Of a DNA stretch of 62,670 bases, positions 1 to 7,199 are shown in pieces (the first letter of the stretch is position 1; every line of letters starts with the position of its first letter). The DNA is from Lachnospiraceae bacterium (GTDB lineage Bacteria; Bacillota; Clostridia; Lachnospirales; Lachnospiraceae): assembly GCA_009774245.1 (NCBI GenBank), contig VSNM01000031.1, positions 1 to 62,670 of the forward strand, in the 5' to 3' direction. The translations under genes and the position numbers were made by a program. The notes under the pieces are model-generated. The model was not told the origin of the DNA, searched no databases, and saw only the letters and a list, made by a program, of their open reading frames with translations.

Positions 1-174
1 ATATAATGATTAGGGTGTCAAAAGGTCTGAATTTCCCTTGCAGGCTAATTTTCCCAATCTTGCACCACAATATCTATCAACGATGCGCCGCATCGCCTCA
101 AGATATTGTGGCACAATCTTGAAAAAATTATCTCTGCAATGAAAATGGACCTTTTGACACCCTAATCATATAAT
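1..174. repeat. MITE-like palindromic element
   Basis: Terminal inverted repeats of 21 bp match perfectly (7-27 against 148-168). Further in, 65-75 pairs with 101-111 and 81-95 forms a small hairpin, so almost the whole 160-170 bp can fold on itself. It has no coding capacity. This is what a miniature inverted-repeat transposable element looks like. The left flank is cut by the window edge, so a target-site duplication cannot be judged. No transposase with matching ends is in the window. Confidence 0.7.
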
Positions 175-216
175 AGAGCCAATGAAAAATCGGGATTTGA
201 AATGGAGTAAAAATAA

Positions 217-723
217 ATGGCAGAATTTCTTATATGTAAGATAGCTTCTCTCCAAGAAATGAACATAAAATGGGAGTATGAAATTGCCCAAAGTGGGAAA
301 GACAAAGAAAATTGGATTATTTGGAAAAAACAGAACATAGAAAAATATAAACAGGGTTATATCATTCCTTACTATGGGATACTTGAGGGAAACATTATTT
401 GCGAAGCTACTGCGATGCTTCACCCCAAGGTCGTGCAAAACAGCGCCGGTTTAGTTGATGGTCATACAGTATACTTGTCTGCATTCCGAACGATTGACAG
501 GTTTCAGGGAAAAGGATATTTTTCTAAATTATTTCATTTTATGATTGACGATTTGCGGCGCAAGGGATTTACAAAAGCTACTCTCGGCGTAGAGCCTGCT
601 GAAGAGAAAAACAAAGACATATACACCCACTATGGATTTACTGAATTTATTAAAACCGGTAAGGAATATTACCCGGATGGGACGGTGATTAATGTGGAAT
701 ATTACGGGAAAATACTTGAATGA
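217..723 (+). CDS. GNAT family N-acetyltransferase
   Basis: A 168-residue protein of usual GNAT length. The acetyl-CoA binding signature lies around residues 90-105 (RFQGKGYFSKL, the R/Q-x-x-G-x-G/A motif A), followed by the typical C-terminal YTHYGFTEF strand. It should transfer an acetyl group from acetyl-CoA to an unknown amine; the substrate cannot be read from sequence. The ATG at 217 has a GGAG 10 bases upstream. It is the first of three GNAT genes in a row, AT-richer than the sugar locus downstream, which suggests an acquired cassette. Confidence 0.85.
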   Translation: MAEFLICKIASLQEMNIKWEYEIAQSGKDKENWIIWKKQNIEKYKQGYIIPYYGILEGNIICEATAMLHPKVVQNSAGLVDGHTVYLSAFRTIDRFQGKGYFSKLFHFMIDDLRRKGFTKATLGVEPAEEKNKDIYTHYGFTEFIKTGKEYYPDGTVINVEYYGKILE

Positions 724-780
724 TAAAACAAAATTCCAGTTTCCGAAAGTGTAAAATCGTATTTGTGGAGGAATAGGATT

Positions 781-1221
781 ATGATAGAATATGTAAAAAT
801 GAATGATGATAACATGGACAGCGTGATAAAAAAATATATTGAATATTATAACAATGTTGAAAATGGCTGTTGGTCTTACGAAAAGGCATATAAGCGAATT
901 CATCAAGTAATGACAATGGAAGGTTCCTTATGTTATCTTCAATATGATAATCAGAGTTTGGCAGGGTTTTTGATGGGCTATTATAAGGAGTTTGACGATT
1001 TAATGGCTTTTTTCGTTGAGGAAATTGTAATATTTGCAGATTGTCATAATAAAGGATATGGAAGTGAACTTATGACAACACTTCAAAATGAAGTCACTGC
1101 TAATGGAGCAGAACATATCGAATTGATTAGCGTTAATGATCTACATCATATGCACTTTTACGAAAAACTCGGTTATTATAAAGCAAATAATTTGGTTATG
1201 ATGGGAAAGCATTTAGGTTGA
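781..1221 (+). CDS. GNAT family N-acetyltransferase
   Basis: A 146-residue GNAT protein. Motif A is CHNKGYGSELM near residues 86-96, and the C-terminal MHFYEKLGYYK element is typical of the fold. The frame is open from a TTG at 763, but the ATG at 781 sits 9 bases after a GGAGG and is the better start. Substrate unknown. It resembles stand-alone resistance-type or small-molecule GNATs. It lies 57 bases after the first GNAT gene and the two are probably co-transcribed. Confidence 0.85.
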   Translation: MIEYVKMNDDNMDSVIKKYIEYYNNVENGCWSYEKAYKRIHQVMTMEGSLCYLQYDNQSLAGFLMGYYKEFDDLMAFFVEEIVIFADCHNKGYGSELMTTLQNEVTANGAEHIELISVNDLHHMHFYEKLGYYKANNLVMMGKHLG

Positions 1222-1360
1222 CCAAGGGGCAAATTCAACGTTTGATAACGACTATATGACTGGAGAAATAACCTATAAGTATCACAATGATATGATGTGG
1301 CCAAATAGATTTGCTACATGTGTATCTGTTGATGAAGCAATTAAATTGATGGAAAGTTAA
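1217..1360 (+). pseudogene. C-terminal remnant of an unidentified protein
   Basis: An open frame of 47 codons with no start codon or ribosome site. It ends in a protein-like sequence containing NDMMWPNRFATCVSVDEAIK. It begins inside the end of the preceding GNAT gene in another frame. It is best read as the surviving 3' end of a gene whose front was deleted when the GNAT cassette was assembled. The family is not recognised. Confidence 0.4.
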
Positions 1361-1394
1361 GACGAGATTTGAATGTTTGGAGAGGAGAAGGGAA

Positions 1395-1895
1395 ATGAAT
1401 GTTTCGTTATTCTCAAATCAATACCTTGTTCGAAAGATGCGTGCCGATGGTGTAGCGGAAGTATACACATTATGCTGTAAAAACAGTTTATACTATCAAT
1501 ACTGTCCGCCGTTTGTATCAGAACAGAGTATTGTGAATGATATGAATGTGCTCCCACCCAACAAGGAAATGTGCGATAAGTACTATCTGGGATTTTATGA
1601 TGGGGAAAAACTGATTGCTGTGATGGATTTCATCATGGCCTATCCGGATGAATTAACAGCCTTTATTGGTTTTTTTATGACGGATGTGTCCATACAAAAT
1701 ACTGGAACAGGGAGCAAGATCATCAATGACCTGTGTGCTTATCTGGCCCGTATTGGGATGGCGAATGTCCGCCTCGGTTGGGTAAAAGGGAATCCTCAAG
1801 CAGAACATTTTTGGCACAAAAATGATTTTAGAGAAACAGGAGTTACATATGATACGGAAAACTATACCGTAATTGTTGCCCAGCGAGGGTTATAA
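1395..1895 (+). CDS. GNAT family N-acetyltransferase
   Basis: A 166-residue GNAT protein. The QNTGTGSKIINDL segment near residue 103 fits motif A, and AEHFWHKNDFRETG near the C-terminus is the usual final helix and strand. The frame opens at a TTG (1377), but the ATG at 1395 follows a good purine-rich site (AGAGGAGAAGGG). Many Firmicute homologues of this shape are annotated only as GNAT; the substrate is unknown. It converges on the subtilase gene. Confidence 0.85.
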   Translation: MNVSLFSNQYLVRKMRADGVAEVYTLCCKNSLYYQYCPPFVSEQSIVNDMNVLPPNKEMCDKYYLGFYDGEKLIAVMDFIMAYPDELTAFIGFFMTDVSIQNTGTGSKIINDLCAYLARIGMANVRLGWVKGNPQAEHFWHKNDFRETGVTYDTENYTVIVAQRGL

Positions 1896-1942
1896 AATCC
1901 AATTTATCGACTGGGTATTTCCTGACGCTGAAATCGGCAGGA

Positions 1943-2030
1943 ATGGCAGCAAAGCTGCCATTCTCCCAAGCTCTGCTTTGGGAGAAAATGAGCAGGACTG
2001 CCCTGTCCCCTGCGTGCAGGGAACAGGCAG
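1943..2030. repeat. Three tandem hairpins between convergent genes
   Basis: Three separate stem-loops follow one another: 1943-1961 (ATGGCAG/CTGCCAT), 1962-1985 (TCTCCCAA/TTTGGGAGA) and 1999-2030 (a long stem built on CTGCC/GGCAG and CCCTGC/GCAGGG). They fill the space between the third GNAT gene and the convergent subtilase. They lack clear T-tracts, so they may act as mRNA 3' ends or be old repeat elements. Confidence 0.45.
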
Positions 2031-2091
2031 TTTCGGTCGCATAGAAAATCATTGCCGGAAAAAACGGCGTTTACAATCCCAAGCAATCTAC

Positions 2092-3831
2092 CTACACCCC
2101 ACGCCCAGTCCCAGCCAAAAATTCAAACACCCCCGCCACGTCAAGCCGTCCATACCCCCACTCCCTATTGGGATATTCCAGAAACCCGTCGCGCTCCGCC
2201 CCCCTGATGAGGTAGTTTTTAATGTTGACGGAGTTGGCGAGAATGTCATTACGGTTCACAACCGCCCATTCCATGAGCTGCGCGCAGCCTCCTGCAGTGA
2301 TCGCCGCCGCCACACTGGTCCCGCTCCTGTCCCCGAATGGTGTGGAGATGCCCACGCCCGGCGCGGCGATATCGGGGACGATATAATTGTCCCTCGCATT
2401 TCCCCTTCCTGAAAATACAGCGATGCTGTTATTGCTGAGCTGGTAGCCTGCCACCGTCACCGCACTGTGCACATACCCGGGCTCGGTGATCGTGGTATAG
2501 GGACTGGATTCCAGGAAATACGTATCCGACGACAGGAAATCCGAGACGGGCAGCCATATGTCAAACTGCCCCCCTGCCGCACTTCCCTCCGAATTGATTC
2601 TGATGTTCCAGATGCCCTGTGTCGGATCGGAAAAACGGAAACGGATCACTTCTGCCCCCGACAGCGATTCCACAAGCTGGTACTCAATGACGATCCTGGT
2701 TCTCTCATAGACAAATGTAAACTCCTGCGGAATATAACTTCGCGGGTTATTCCACCGGGCAGTCTCGCCGCCAGGCGTACGGATGACTGCATTATAAAAA
2801 TAAGGCGCATCTCCCCACAGTTCCATGATAAACCCTTTCTCATTTTCCCCCACGCGGAGCTCCACGTCCTGATAGAGCTCACGCTCGCTGGTGCTCCCGA
2901 AGAAATGATGCGCGCTGTTTCCCTCATTTCCTCCCGCCACAACGGACACCCGGCTCTTCTGCGTGCTGACATAATTGAGGTAATTTCCAAGCAGGCTCCC
3001 GCCTGTGTGGTCGCCAAGGCTTGTGCCGATTCCCAGACATATCACGAGCGGTCTTGTCAGGAGTAGCGCATATCTTTGCAGATACTGAATCGCCAGCATG
3101 ATATCCGCCTCACTGTAACAGGGGACGCCAGGCGGAATCTTGTAATAATCCTTCAGGTATTGTTTTGCCTCCTTCAGCTTCACAACTGCAATCTGGCAGT
3201 CCGGCGCTGCACCGGTAAAACTGCCGTTCTCAATCGGACTCCCTGCCGCCAGGCTTGCCATAACACTGCCATGGCCGTTCGCGTCAGTGCTTGGCACGAT
3301 ACCTAACGGATTGTCGCTTACAAGCGCCTCGTTGATCATCTCGTTCGTATATTCGGAACCATACTCAAATCCCTCTGGCGGCGTGCCGGTCTGAATCGTC
3401 TGGTCCCAGATGCCCACAATGCGGCTCCTGCCCGCTAAATCCCTGAAAACATCTTCCTGATAACGGATTCCCGTATCAATAAATCCGATGGTTACATTCT
3501 TTCCCGTAAGATTTAACGGCTCTCCCTGTACGGCCAGAATGCCGGACTCCGCCATGCTCAAAGTATTCAGATTCCCTGCCTGTGCCGCTCTGAGCACTGA
3601 TTCCCTGTCATATTCCATCAACCCGTAGCATTTTGGCGTCAGCGAGTACGCGCGCTGCCCCATCCGATAATTTTCGGTGGCGCTCCGCTCTATGTATAAA
3701 ACACCCAGATCTTGTGTAATCTGATGAAAACAGTAATCAAATGGCAGATCATACTCATAATCTCCCGTCAGAATGACATCTCCTAAGATGTCTGCATAGT
3801 CATTTGACAAAATACGTTCCCTGCAGGTCAC
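2092..3831 (-). CDS. S8 family serine peptidase, Csp-like subtilase
   Basis: A 579-residue subtilase with an intact triad: Asp119 (GFIDTGI), His187 (NGHGS) and Ser506 (GTSVAAA), plus the oxyanion Asn302 (GGNEG). There is no signal peptide. The N-terminal ~100 residues and the long insert between His and Ser match the Csp-type S8 proteins of clostridia, known from spore germination (CspB/CspC) but also found as several paralogues of unknown role in Lachnospiraceae. All catalytic residues are present, so it should be an active peptidase rather than a CspC-type pseudoprotease. The start is GTG, 6 bases after GAGGG. Confidence 0.85.
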   Translation of the reverse strand: MTCRERILSNDYADILGDVILTGDYEYDLPFDYCFHQITQDLGVLYIERSATENYRMGQRAYSLTPKCYGLMEYDRESVLRAAQAGNLNTLSMAESGILAVQGEPLNLTGKNVTIGFIDTGIRYQEDVFRDLAGRSRIVGIWDQTIQTGTPPEGFEYGSEYTNEMINEALVSDNPLGIVPSTDANGHGSVMASLAAGSPIENGSFTGAAPDCQIAVVKLKEAKQYLKDYYKIPPGVPCYSEADIMLAIQYLQRYALLLTRPLVICLGIGTSLGDHTGGSLLGNYLNYVSTQKSRVSVVAGGNEGNSAHHFFGSTSERELYQDVELRVGENEKGFIMELWGDAPYFYNAVIRTPGGETARWNNPRSYIPQEFTFVYERTRIVIEYQLVESLSGAEVIRFRFSDPTQGIWNIRINSEGSAAGGQFDIWLPVSDFLSSDTYFLESSPYTTITEPGYVHSAVTVAGYQLSNNSIAVFSGRGNARDNYIVPDIAAPGVGISTPFGDRSGTSVAAAITAGGCAQLMEWAVVNRNDILANSVNIKNYLIRGAERDGFLEYPNREWGYGRLDVAGVFEFLAGTGRGV

Positions 3832-3929
3832 TTTTTTCCCTCATTGCAAAGGTTATTATTATAGTATATGCTGTAAACCATAGAAATACCCTGTATACTG
3901 ACTTTACACATTCAGGAATCTGTCCATAC

Positions 3930-4106
3930 AGAAATGAAATATTGAAAATACTCTTCATACAATGTTTCTTGGTATTTACGCTGCTCTGGGCCAGAATTGC
4001 CGCCCGTTTTGCAAATAAAGCATCCTCCGTGGTGTTGAACCGGGCAACCGGAGTCGTGCTGACCGTGCTCGGTGTGGTGATTCTTGCCGTGAATTATTTA
4101 TCGTAA
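3930..4106 (+). pseudogene. C-terminal fragment of a membrane transporter-like protein
   Basis: About 58 codons with no in-frame ATG. The sequence has two hydrophobic stretches and ends in VVLTVLGVVILAVNYLS, reminiscent of the last membrane segments of LysE/RhtB-type exporters. The upstream part is missing: the subtilase gene lies immediately before it on the other strand. It is probably a decayed exporter gene; the family call is tentative. Confidence 0.4.
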
Positions 4107-4141
4107 ATTATTTATCATATCGAGCGGGAGATGTCCGCACA

Positions 4142-4183
4142 GCCCCATGCAGAGGAAAATGCCGCTAAGGCGACGCATGGGGC
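4142..4183 (-). repeat. Structured repeat copy E1, overlapping the TetR 3' end
   Basis: Outer stem GCCCCATGC/GCATGGGGC (4175-4183 with 4142-4150), an inner hairpin around CTTA, then a TTTTCCTCT linker, flanked by GCGC and TGTGC. It is the same architecture as the copies at 21851, 25083, 28676 and 28780. It lacks the 5' companion hairpin. It supplies the last codons and the TAG stop (4165-4167) of the TetR gene. Confidence 0.7.
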
Positions 4184-4716
4184 GCGCGACCTTCCATCCT
4201 CTCCGAAAGCATTCTCTGTATCTGCCTTGTCAGCTTTTCTTTGTCGAGCGATTTCTTCCCGCAGTTTTCCAAAAGCAGCCCTACAATTCCATATGTGCAA
4301 AAATCCAGCATGACTTTCGCTTCAGCAACAGGCAAATCCGGCTTCAATTCCTGACGGGCAAACATTTCCTGAAGATACGAGCGTACCGCATTCACGAAAA
4401 TCTTCTCAACCTGTTCGCGTCTTTGAGAGTGCAGGAGCTTCTGCAAAAGAATATCGGCTTCGGAAGATGCTTCAATAAATGTACGCAGGGTATCCTCCGA
4501 AGGATTCAGGCTTGTTCTATGTTCTAGGACTTCTTCAAAGATCTGCTGCACGAACCACTCAATAACCTCCAAAATATCCCGAAAATGGTAGTAAAAAGTC
4601 TGGCGGGAAATATGACACGTCTCCACCAAATCTTTGACGGTGATCTTGTCTACACTTTTCGTTTTGGAAACCTCCATAAAGGCTCCGGCAATCGCTGCTT
4701 TCATATTTGCTGGCAA
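4165..4716 (-). CDS. TetR/AcrR family transcriptional regulator
   Basis: A 183-residue repressor-like protein. The N-terminal helix-turn-helix (residues ~20-50, ending SRQTFYYHFRD) is diagnostic of TetR. The C-terminal domain resembles the DhaS-like TetR_C_8 group. The start is probably the TTG at 4716, eight bases after AAGGAG; the GTG at 4725 directly abuts the ribosome site. Its C-terminus (APHASP) is encoded by a dispersed repeat element, so the original end was probably replaced. The target is unknown. Confidence 0.8.
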   Translation of the reverse strand: MPANMKAAIAGAFMEVSKTKSVDKITVKDLVETCHISRQTFYYHFRDILEVIEWFVQQIFEEVLEHRTSLNPSEDTLRTFIEASSEADILLQKLLHSQRREQVEKIFVNAVRSYLQEMFARQELKPDLPVAEAKVMLDFCTYGIVGLLLENCGKKSLDKEKLTRQIQRMLSERMEGRAPHASP

Positions 4717-4823
4717 ATGTATCACTCCTTATGCCGTACAATTTTACCATAATATGCATTGTTTGTCTATAAAGCAGTTGCTTTTATTACAACCAAAAGA
4801 CAGGCCGGTTACTGTTCACACAG

Positions 4824-4990
4824 GACTTAGCATTTACTGCTAAGTCCGTGCGAAAACGTAGCGGTTGCAAGTAAAAATTCATTTGCGAAGCAAATTTTGC
4901 ATGGATTTTTACCTGTTACTGGAACGGAGTGAAAAGTAACGGAAGAAAAGTGAGCGGCTCTCCGCAGTACCGCAGAGAACCGTTCACTTT
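4824..4990 (-). terminator. Hairpin array ending in the terminator of the glucuronide operon
   Basis: The stretch between TetR and the SDR gene holds several stem-loops: 4826-4846 (ACTTAGCA/TGCTAAGT), ~4873-4912 (GTAAAAAT/ATTTTTAC with an inner ATTTGC hairpin) and 4915-4940. Last is a strong stem at 4947-4990 (AAAGTGAGCGG with CCGTTCACTTT). The last lies just after the UxuB stop in its transcription direction and most likely terminates the minus-strand operon. Confidence 0.55.
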
Positions 4991-5022
4991 CTAAAATGAT
5001 ATTTTATTTCCGTCTTACTGCA

Positions 5023-5868
5023 CTATACGCCAGAGTACGCTGCGAATCCCGCGTCAATCGGAAGCACCACGCCGGTGATCGCGCTTGCCGCCTTGTCGTC
5101 GCACAGGAAGAATACGCCGCCGAGCAGCTCCTCGCTCTCGACAAAGCGCCCTGTCGGCGTGCCATTTAAGATCTTATTCGATCGCGCCGTCGGTGTGCCA
5201 TCCTCGTTAAACAGGAGCCTGCGGTTCTGGTTTGACACCAGGAAACCAGGAGCGATCGCGTTGCAGCGGATTCCTGTACCAGCAAAATGTGTCGCAAGCC
5301 ACTGCGTAAAGTTCGAGACAGCCGCCTTCGCCCCAGAGTACGCCGGAATCTTTGTCAGCGGGATATAGGCGTTCATGGAGGAAATGTTCAGGATGCAGCC
5401 TGACTTCTTCTCCACCATATCCTTCGCGAATACCTGCGTCGGCAGCAGTGTCCCCTGGAAATTCAGCTTGAACACAAAATCCACCCCGTTCGGATCTAAG
5501 TCAAAAAATGTCTTCTGCCCCTCCACAGCCTCGTGCTGATACTCATTGTCCGTCGTCGCCCGCGGATTGTTACCGCCAGCACCATTCACGAGAATATCAC
5601 AGGGACCTAAGTCCGCCAGCACCTGCTCATGAACCTGCGCCAATGCCTCCGGCTCCAGCACGTTTGCCTTGTAGCCCTCGCAGATGAAGCCCTCTGCCTT
5701 ACACTCGTCGGCAAGCGCCTTCACTGCCTCTTCGTTCAGGTCGAGCGCCGCGACCTTCGCACCCGCCTGCGCAAAAGCCTTCGCCATCGTACCACACAGC
5801 ACGCCGCCAGCGCCTGTCACAACGACTACTTTTCCGCTAAAGTCTATATTTAATGGCAAATCCATCAT
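5023..5868 (-). CDS. uxuB: D-mannonate oxidoreductase (fructuronate reductase), SDR type
   Basis: A 281-residue short-chain dehydrogenase. It has the NAD(P) Gly-rich motif at residues 18-26 (TGAGGVLCG), NGAG at 95-98, and catalytic Ser163/164, Tyr177 and Lys181. The size and the position next to mannonate dehydratase fit the SDR-type UxuB of Firmicutes (B. subtilis UxuB/YjmF is similar). That enzyme interconverts D-fructuronate and D-mannonate in glucuronate breakdown. It is the last gene of the minus-strand operon, 99 bases after uxuA. Function is assigned from family and context. Confidence 0.8.
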   Translation of the reverse strand: MMDLPLNIDFSGKVVVVTGAGGVLCGTMAKAFAQAGAKVAALDLNEEAVKALADECKAEGFICEGYKANVLEPEALAQVHEQVLADLGPCDILVNGAGGNNPRATTDNEYQHEAVEGQKTFFDLDPNGVDFVFKLNFQGTLLPTQVFAKDMVEKKSGCILNISSMNAYIPLTKIPAYSGAKAAVSNFTQWLATHFAGTGIRCNAIAPGFLVSNQNRRLLFNEDGTPTARSNKILNGTPTGRFVESEELLGGVFFLCDDKAASAITGVVLPIDAGFAAYSGV

Positions 5869-5967
5869 ACGAAATCCTTCCCTTCTATCTTTCTTAAAAT
5901 CACCATTGAACCATAACCCGTAAAAACGCTGCCCTTGCGTTCTTACCTTGAGAAGTCTTAGAAATTC

Positions 5968-7062
5968 TTAGCCTGCGTCTTTTGCGGGCTTAGAATTTTT
6001 CTTCTCAATGCGCTCCAGCATATCCCAGCAGCCCCACATATACATGATGCCAAGCGCCCGGTCATACAGTCCGTAGCCCGGCCTGCACTGCTCGCCCCAG
6101 ATATGTCTGCCATGATCCGGGCGGATATACCCGTCAAAGCCGCAGTCATGGTATGCGCGCATGATCTCCAGAATCCCCACATCGCCGTCACAGTCGCGGT
6201 GCGACGCCTCTGTAAAGTCCCCGTTCGGAAAATGCTTTACATTGCGGATATGCGCAAACGCAATCCTGTCACAGTAGGTCCTTATGATGTCCGGCACATC
6301 GTTCTTGGGATTCGCACCGAGAGAGCCAGAGCACAGGCACAGGCAGTTGTACTCGTCGTCCACCATAGACAGAAACCGCCCAATCGCCTCCTTGTCCACG
6401 AGCAGACGCGGAATCCCGAAGATGTCCCATGGGGGATCATCCTGATGGATCGCCATCTTAATGCCGGTCTCATGACATGTCGGCATGATCGCCTCGAGGA
6501 AATATTTCAGGTTGTCCCAGAGCTTCTCCTTCGTCACGGGGCGGTATGCCTCAAAGAGCTCGTCGAGCTTTGCCATGCGCTCTGGCTCCCAGCCGGGGAA
6601 CGTCATTCCATGGAGATTTTCCAGGATATAGTTCGCCATCTCCTTGTAGTCCTCCTGAATCTTTGCCTTCTCGTAATACAGTGCCGTGGAACCATCCTCC
6701 ATCGGATGAAAAAGGTCTGTCCGCGTCCAGTCAAAGATCGGCATGAAATTATAAGTCACGACCTTGACGCCAAACTTTGCGAGATTGCGCAGCGTCTGCT
6801 TGTAATTCTCAATATATTGGTCGCGCGTGGGCAGCCCGATCTTGATATCGTCGTGGACGTTCACGCTCTCCACGACGTCCATGTTAAAGCCGTGGTCCTC
6901 GATCTGATGACGCATCTTCTCGATCTCGTCAATCTCCCACACCTCGCCTGCCGCCTTGTCATGCAACGCCCATACAAGTCCGGTCACACCGGGAATCTGC
7001 CTGATCTGTTCCTGCGTGATGCTGTCATTTCCCTCGCCGTACCAGCGAAAAGTCATCTGCAT
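5968..7062 (-). CDS. uxuA: Mannonate dehydratase
   Basis: A 364-residue protein starting MQMTFRWYGEGND, the hallmark N-terminus of UxuA. Further family signatures are VVESVNVHDDIK, CLCSGSLGAN and the RPDHGRHIWGE metal-site region near the C-terminus. It dehydrates D-mannonate to 2-keto-3-deoxygluconate. The ATG at 7062 is eight bases after AGGAGG; a GTG at 7071 overlaps that site and is unlikely. KDG kinase/aldolase and uronate isomerase genes are not in the window. Confidence 0.93.
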   Translation of the reverse strand: MQMTFRWYGEGNDSITQEQIRQIPGVTGLVWALHDKAAGEVWEIDEIEKMRHQIEDHGFNMDVVESVNVHDDIKIGLPTRDQYIENYKQTLRNLAKFGVKVVTYNFMPIFDWTRTDLFHPMEDGSTALYYEKAKIQEDYKEMANYILENLHGMTFPGWEPERMAKLDELFEAYRPVTKEKLWDNLKYFLEAIMPTCHETGIKMAIHQDDPPWDIFGIPRLLVDKEAIGRFLSMVDDEYNCLCLCSGSLGANPKNDVPDIIRTYCDRIAFAHIRNVKHFPNGDFTEASHRDCDGDVGILEIMRAYHDCGFDGYIRPDHGRHIWGEQCRPGYGLYDRALGIMYMWGCWDMLERIEKKNSKPAKDAG

Positions 7063-7133
7063 ATTATCCACCTCCTAATTTAAAATCATAATCCTAAATT
7101 ATTTTGAAAAATGCCGCACTCTGACATTTTTCT

Positions 7134-7199
7134 GTGTGAGACTTAGAACTTCTCCGCGAAGCAGCCTTTGCTGCAAGTGGCTAGAAGTTCTTCTCACAC
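7134..7199 (-). other. Long intra-operon hairpin between GH3 and uxuA
   Basis: GTGTGAGA (7134-7141) pairs with TCTCACAC (7192-7199). Inside it AGAACTTCT pairs with AGAAGTTCT and GCAGC with GCTGC. The GH3 stop codon is the first base of the stem. There is no T-tract, so it is more likely an mRNA-stability or processing structure setting GH3/uxuA stoichiometry than a full terminator. Confidence 0.55.

Noticed and set aside
1873..2412. Long plus-strand frame of 179 codons
   Set aside because: It runs antisense through the 3' half of the subtilase gene, whose catalytic motifs are intact, and contains Pro/Arg-rich low-information protein. Shadow frame.
4717..4725. GTG at 4725 as TetR start
   Set aside because: The AAGGAG ribosome site directly abuts this codon; the TTG at 4716 has normal spacing.
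6103..7083. 326-codon plus-strand frame
   Set aside because: Antisense to uxuA, which has all family signatures.
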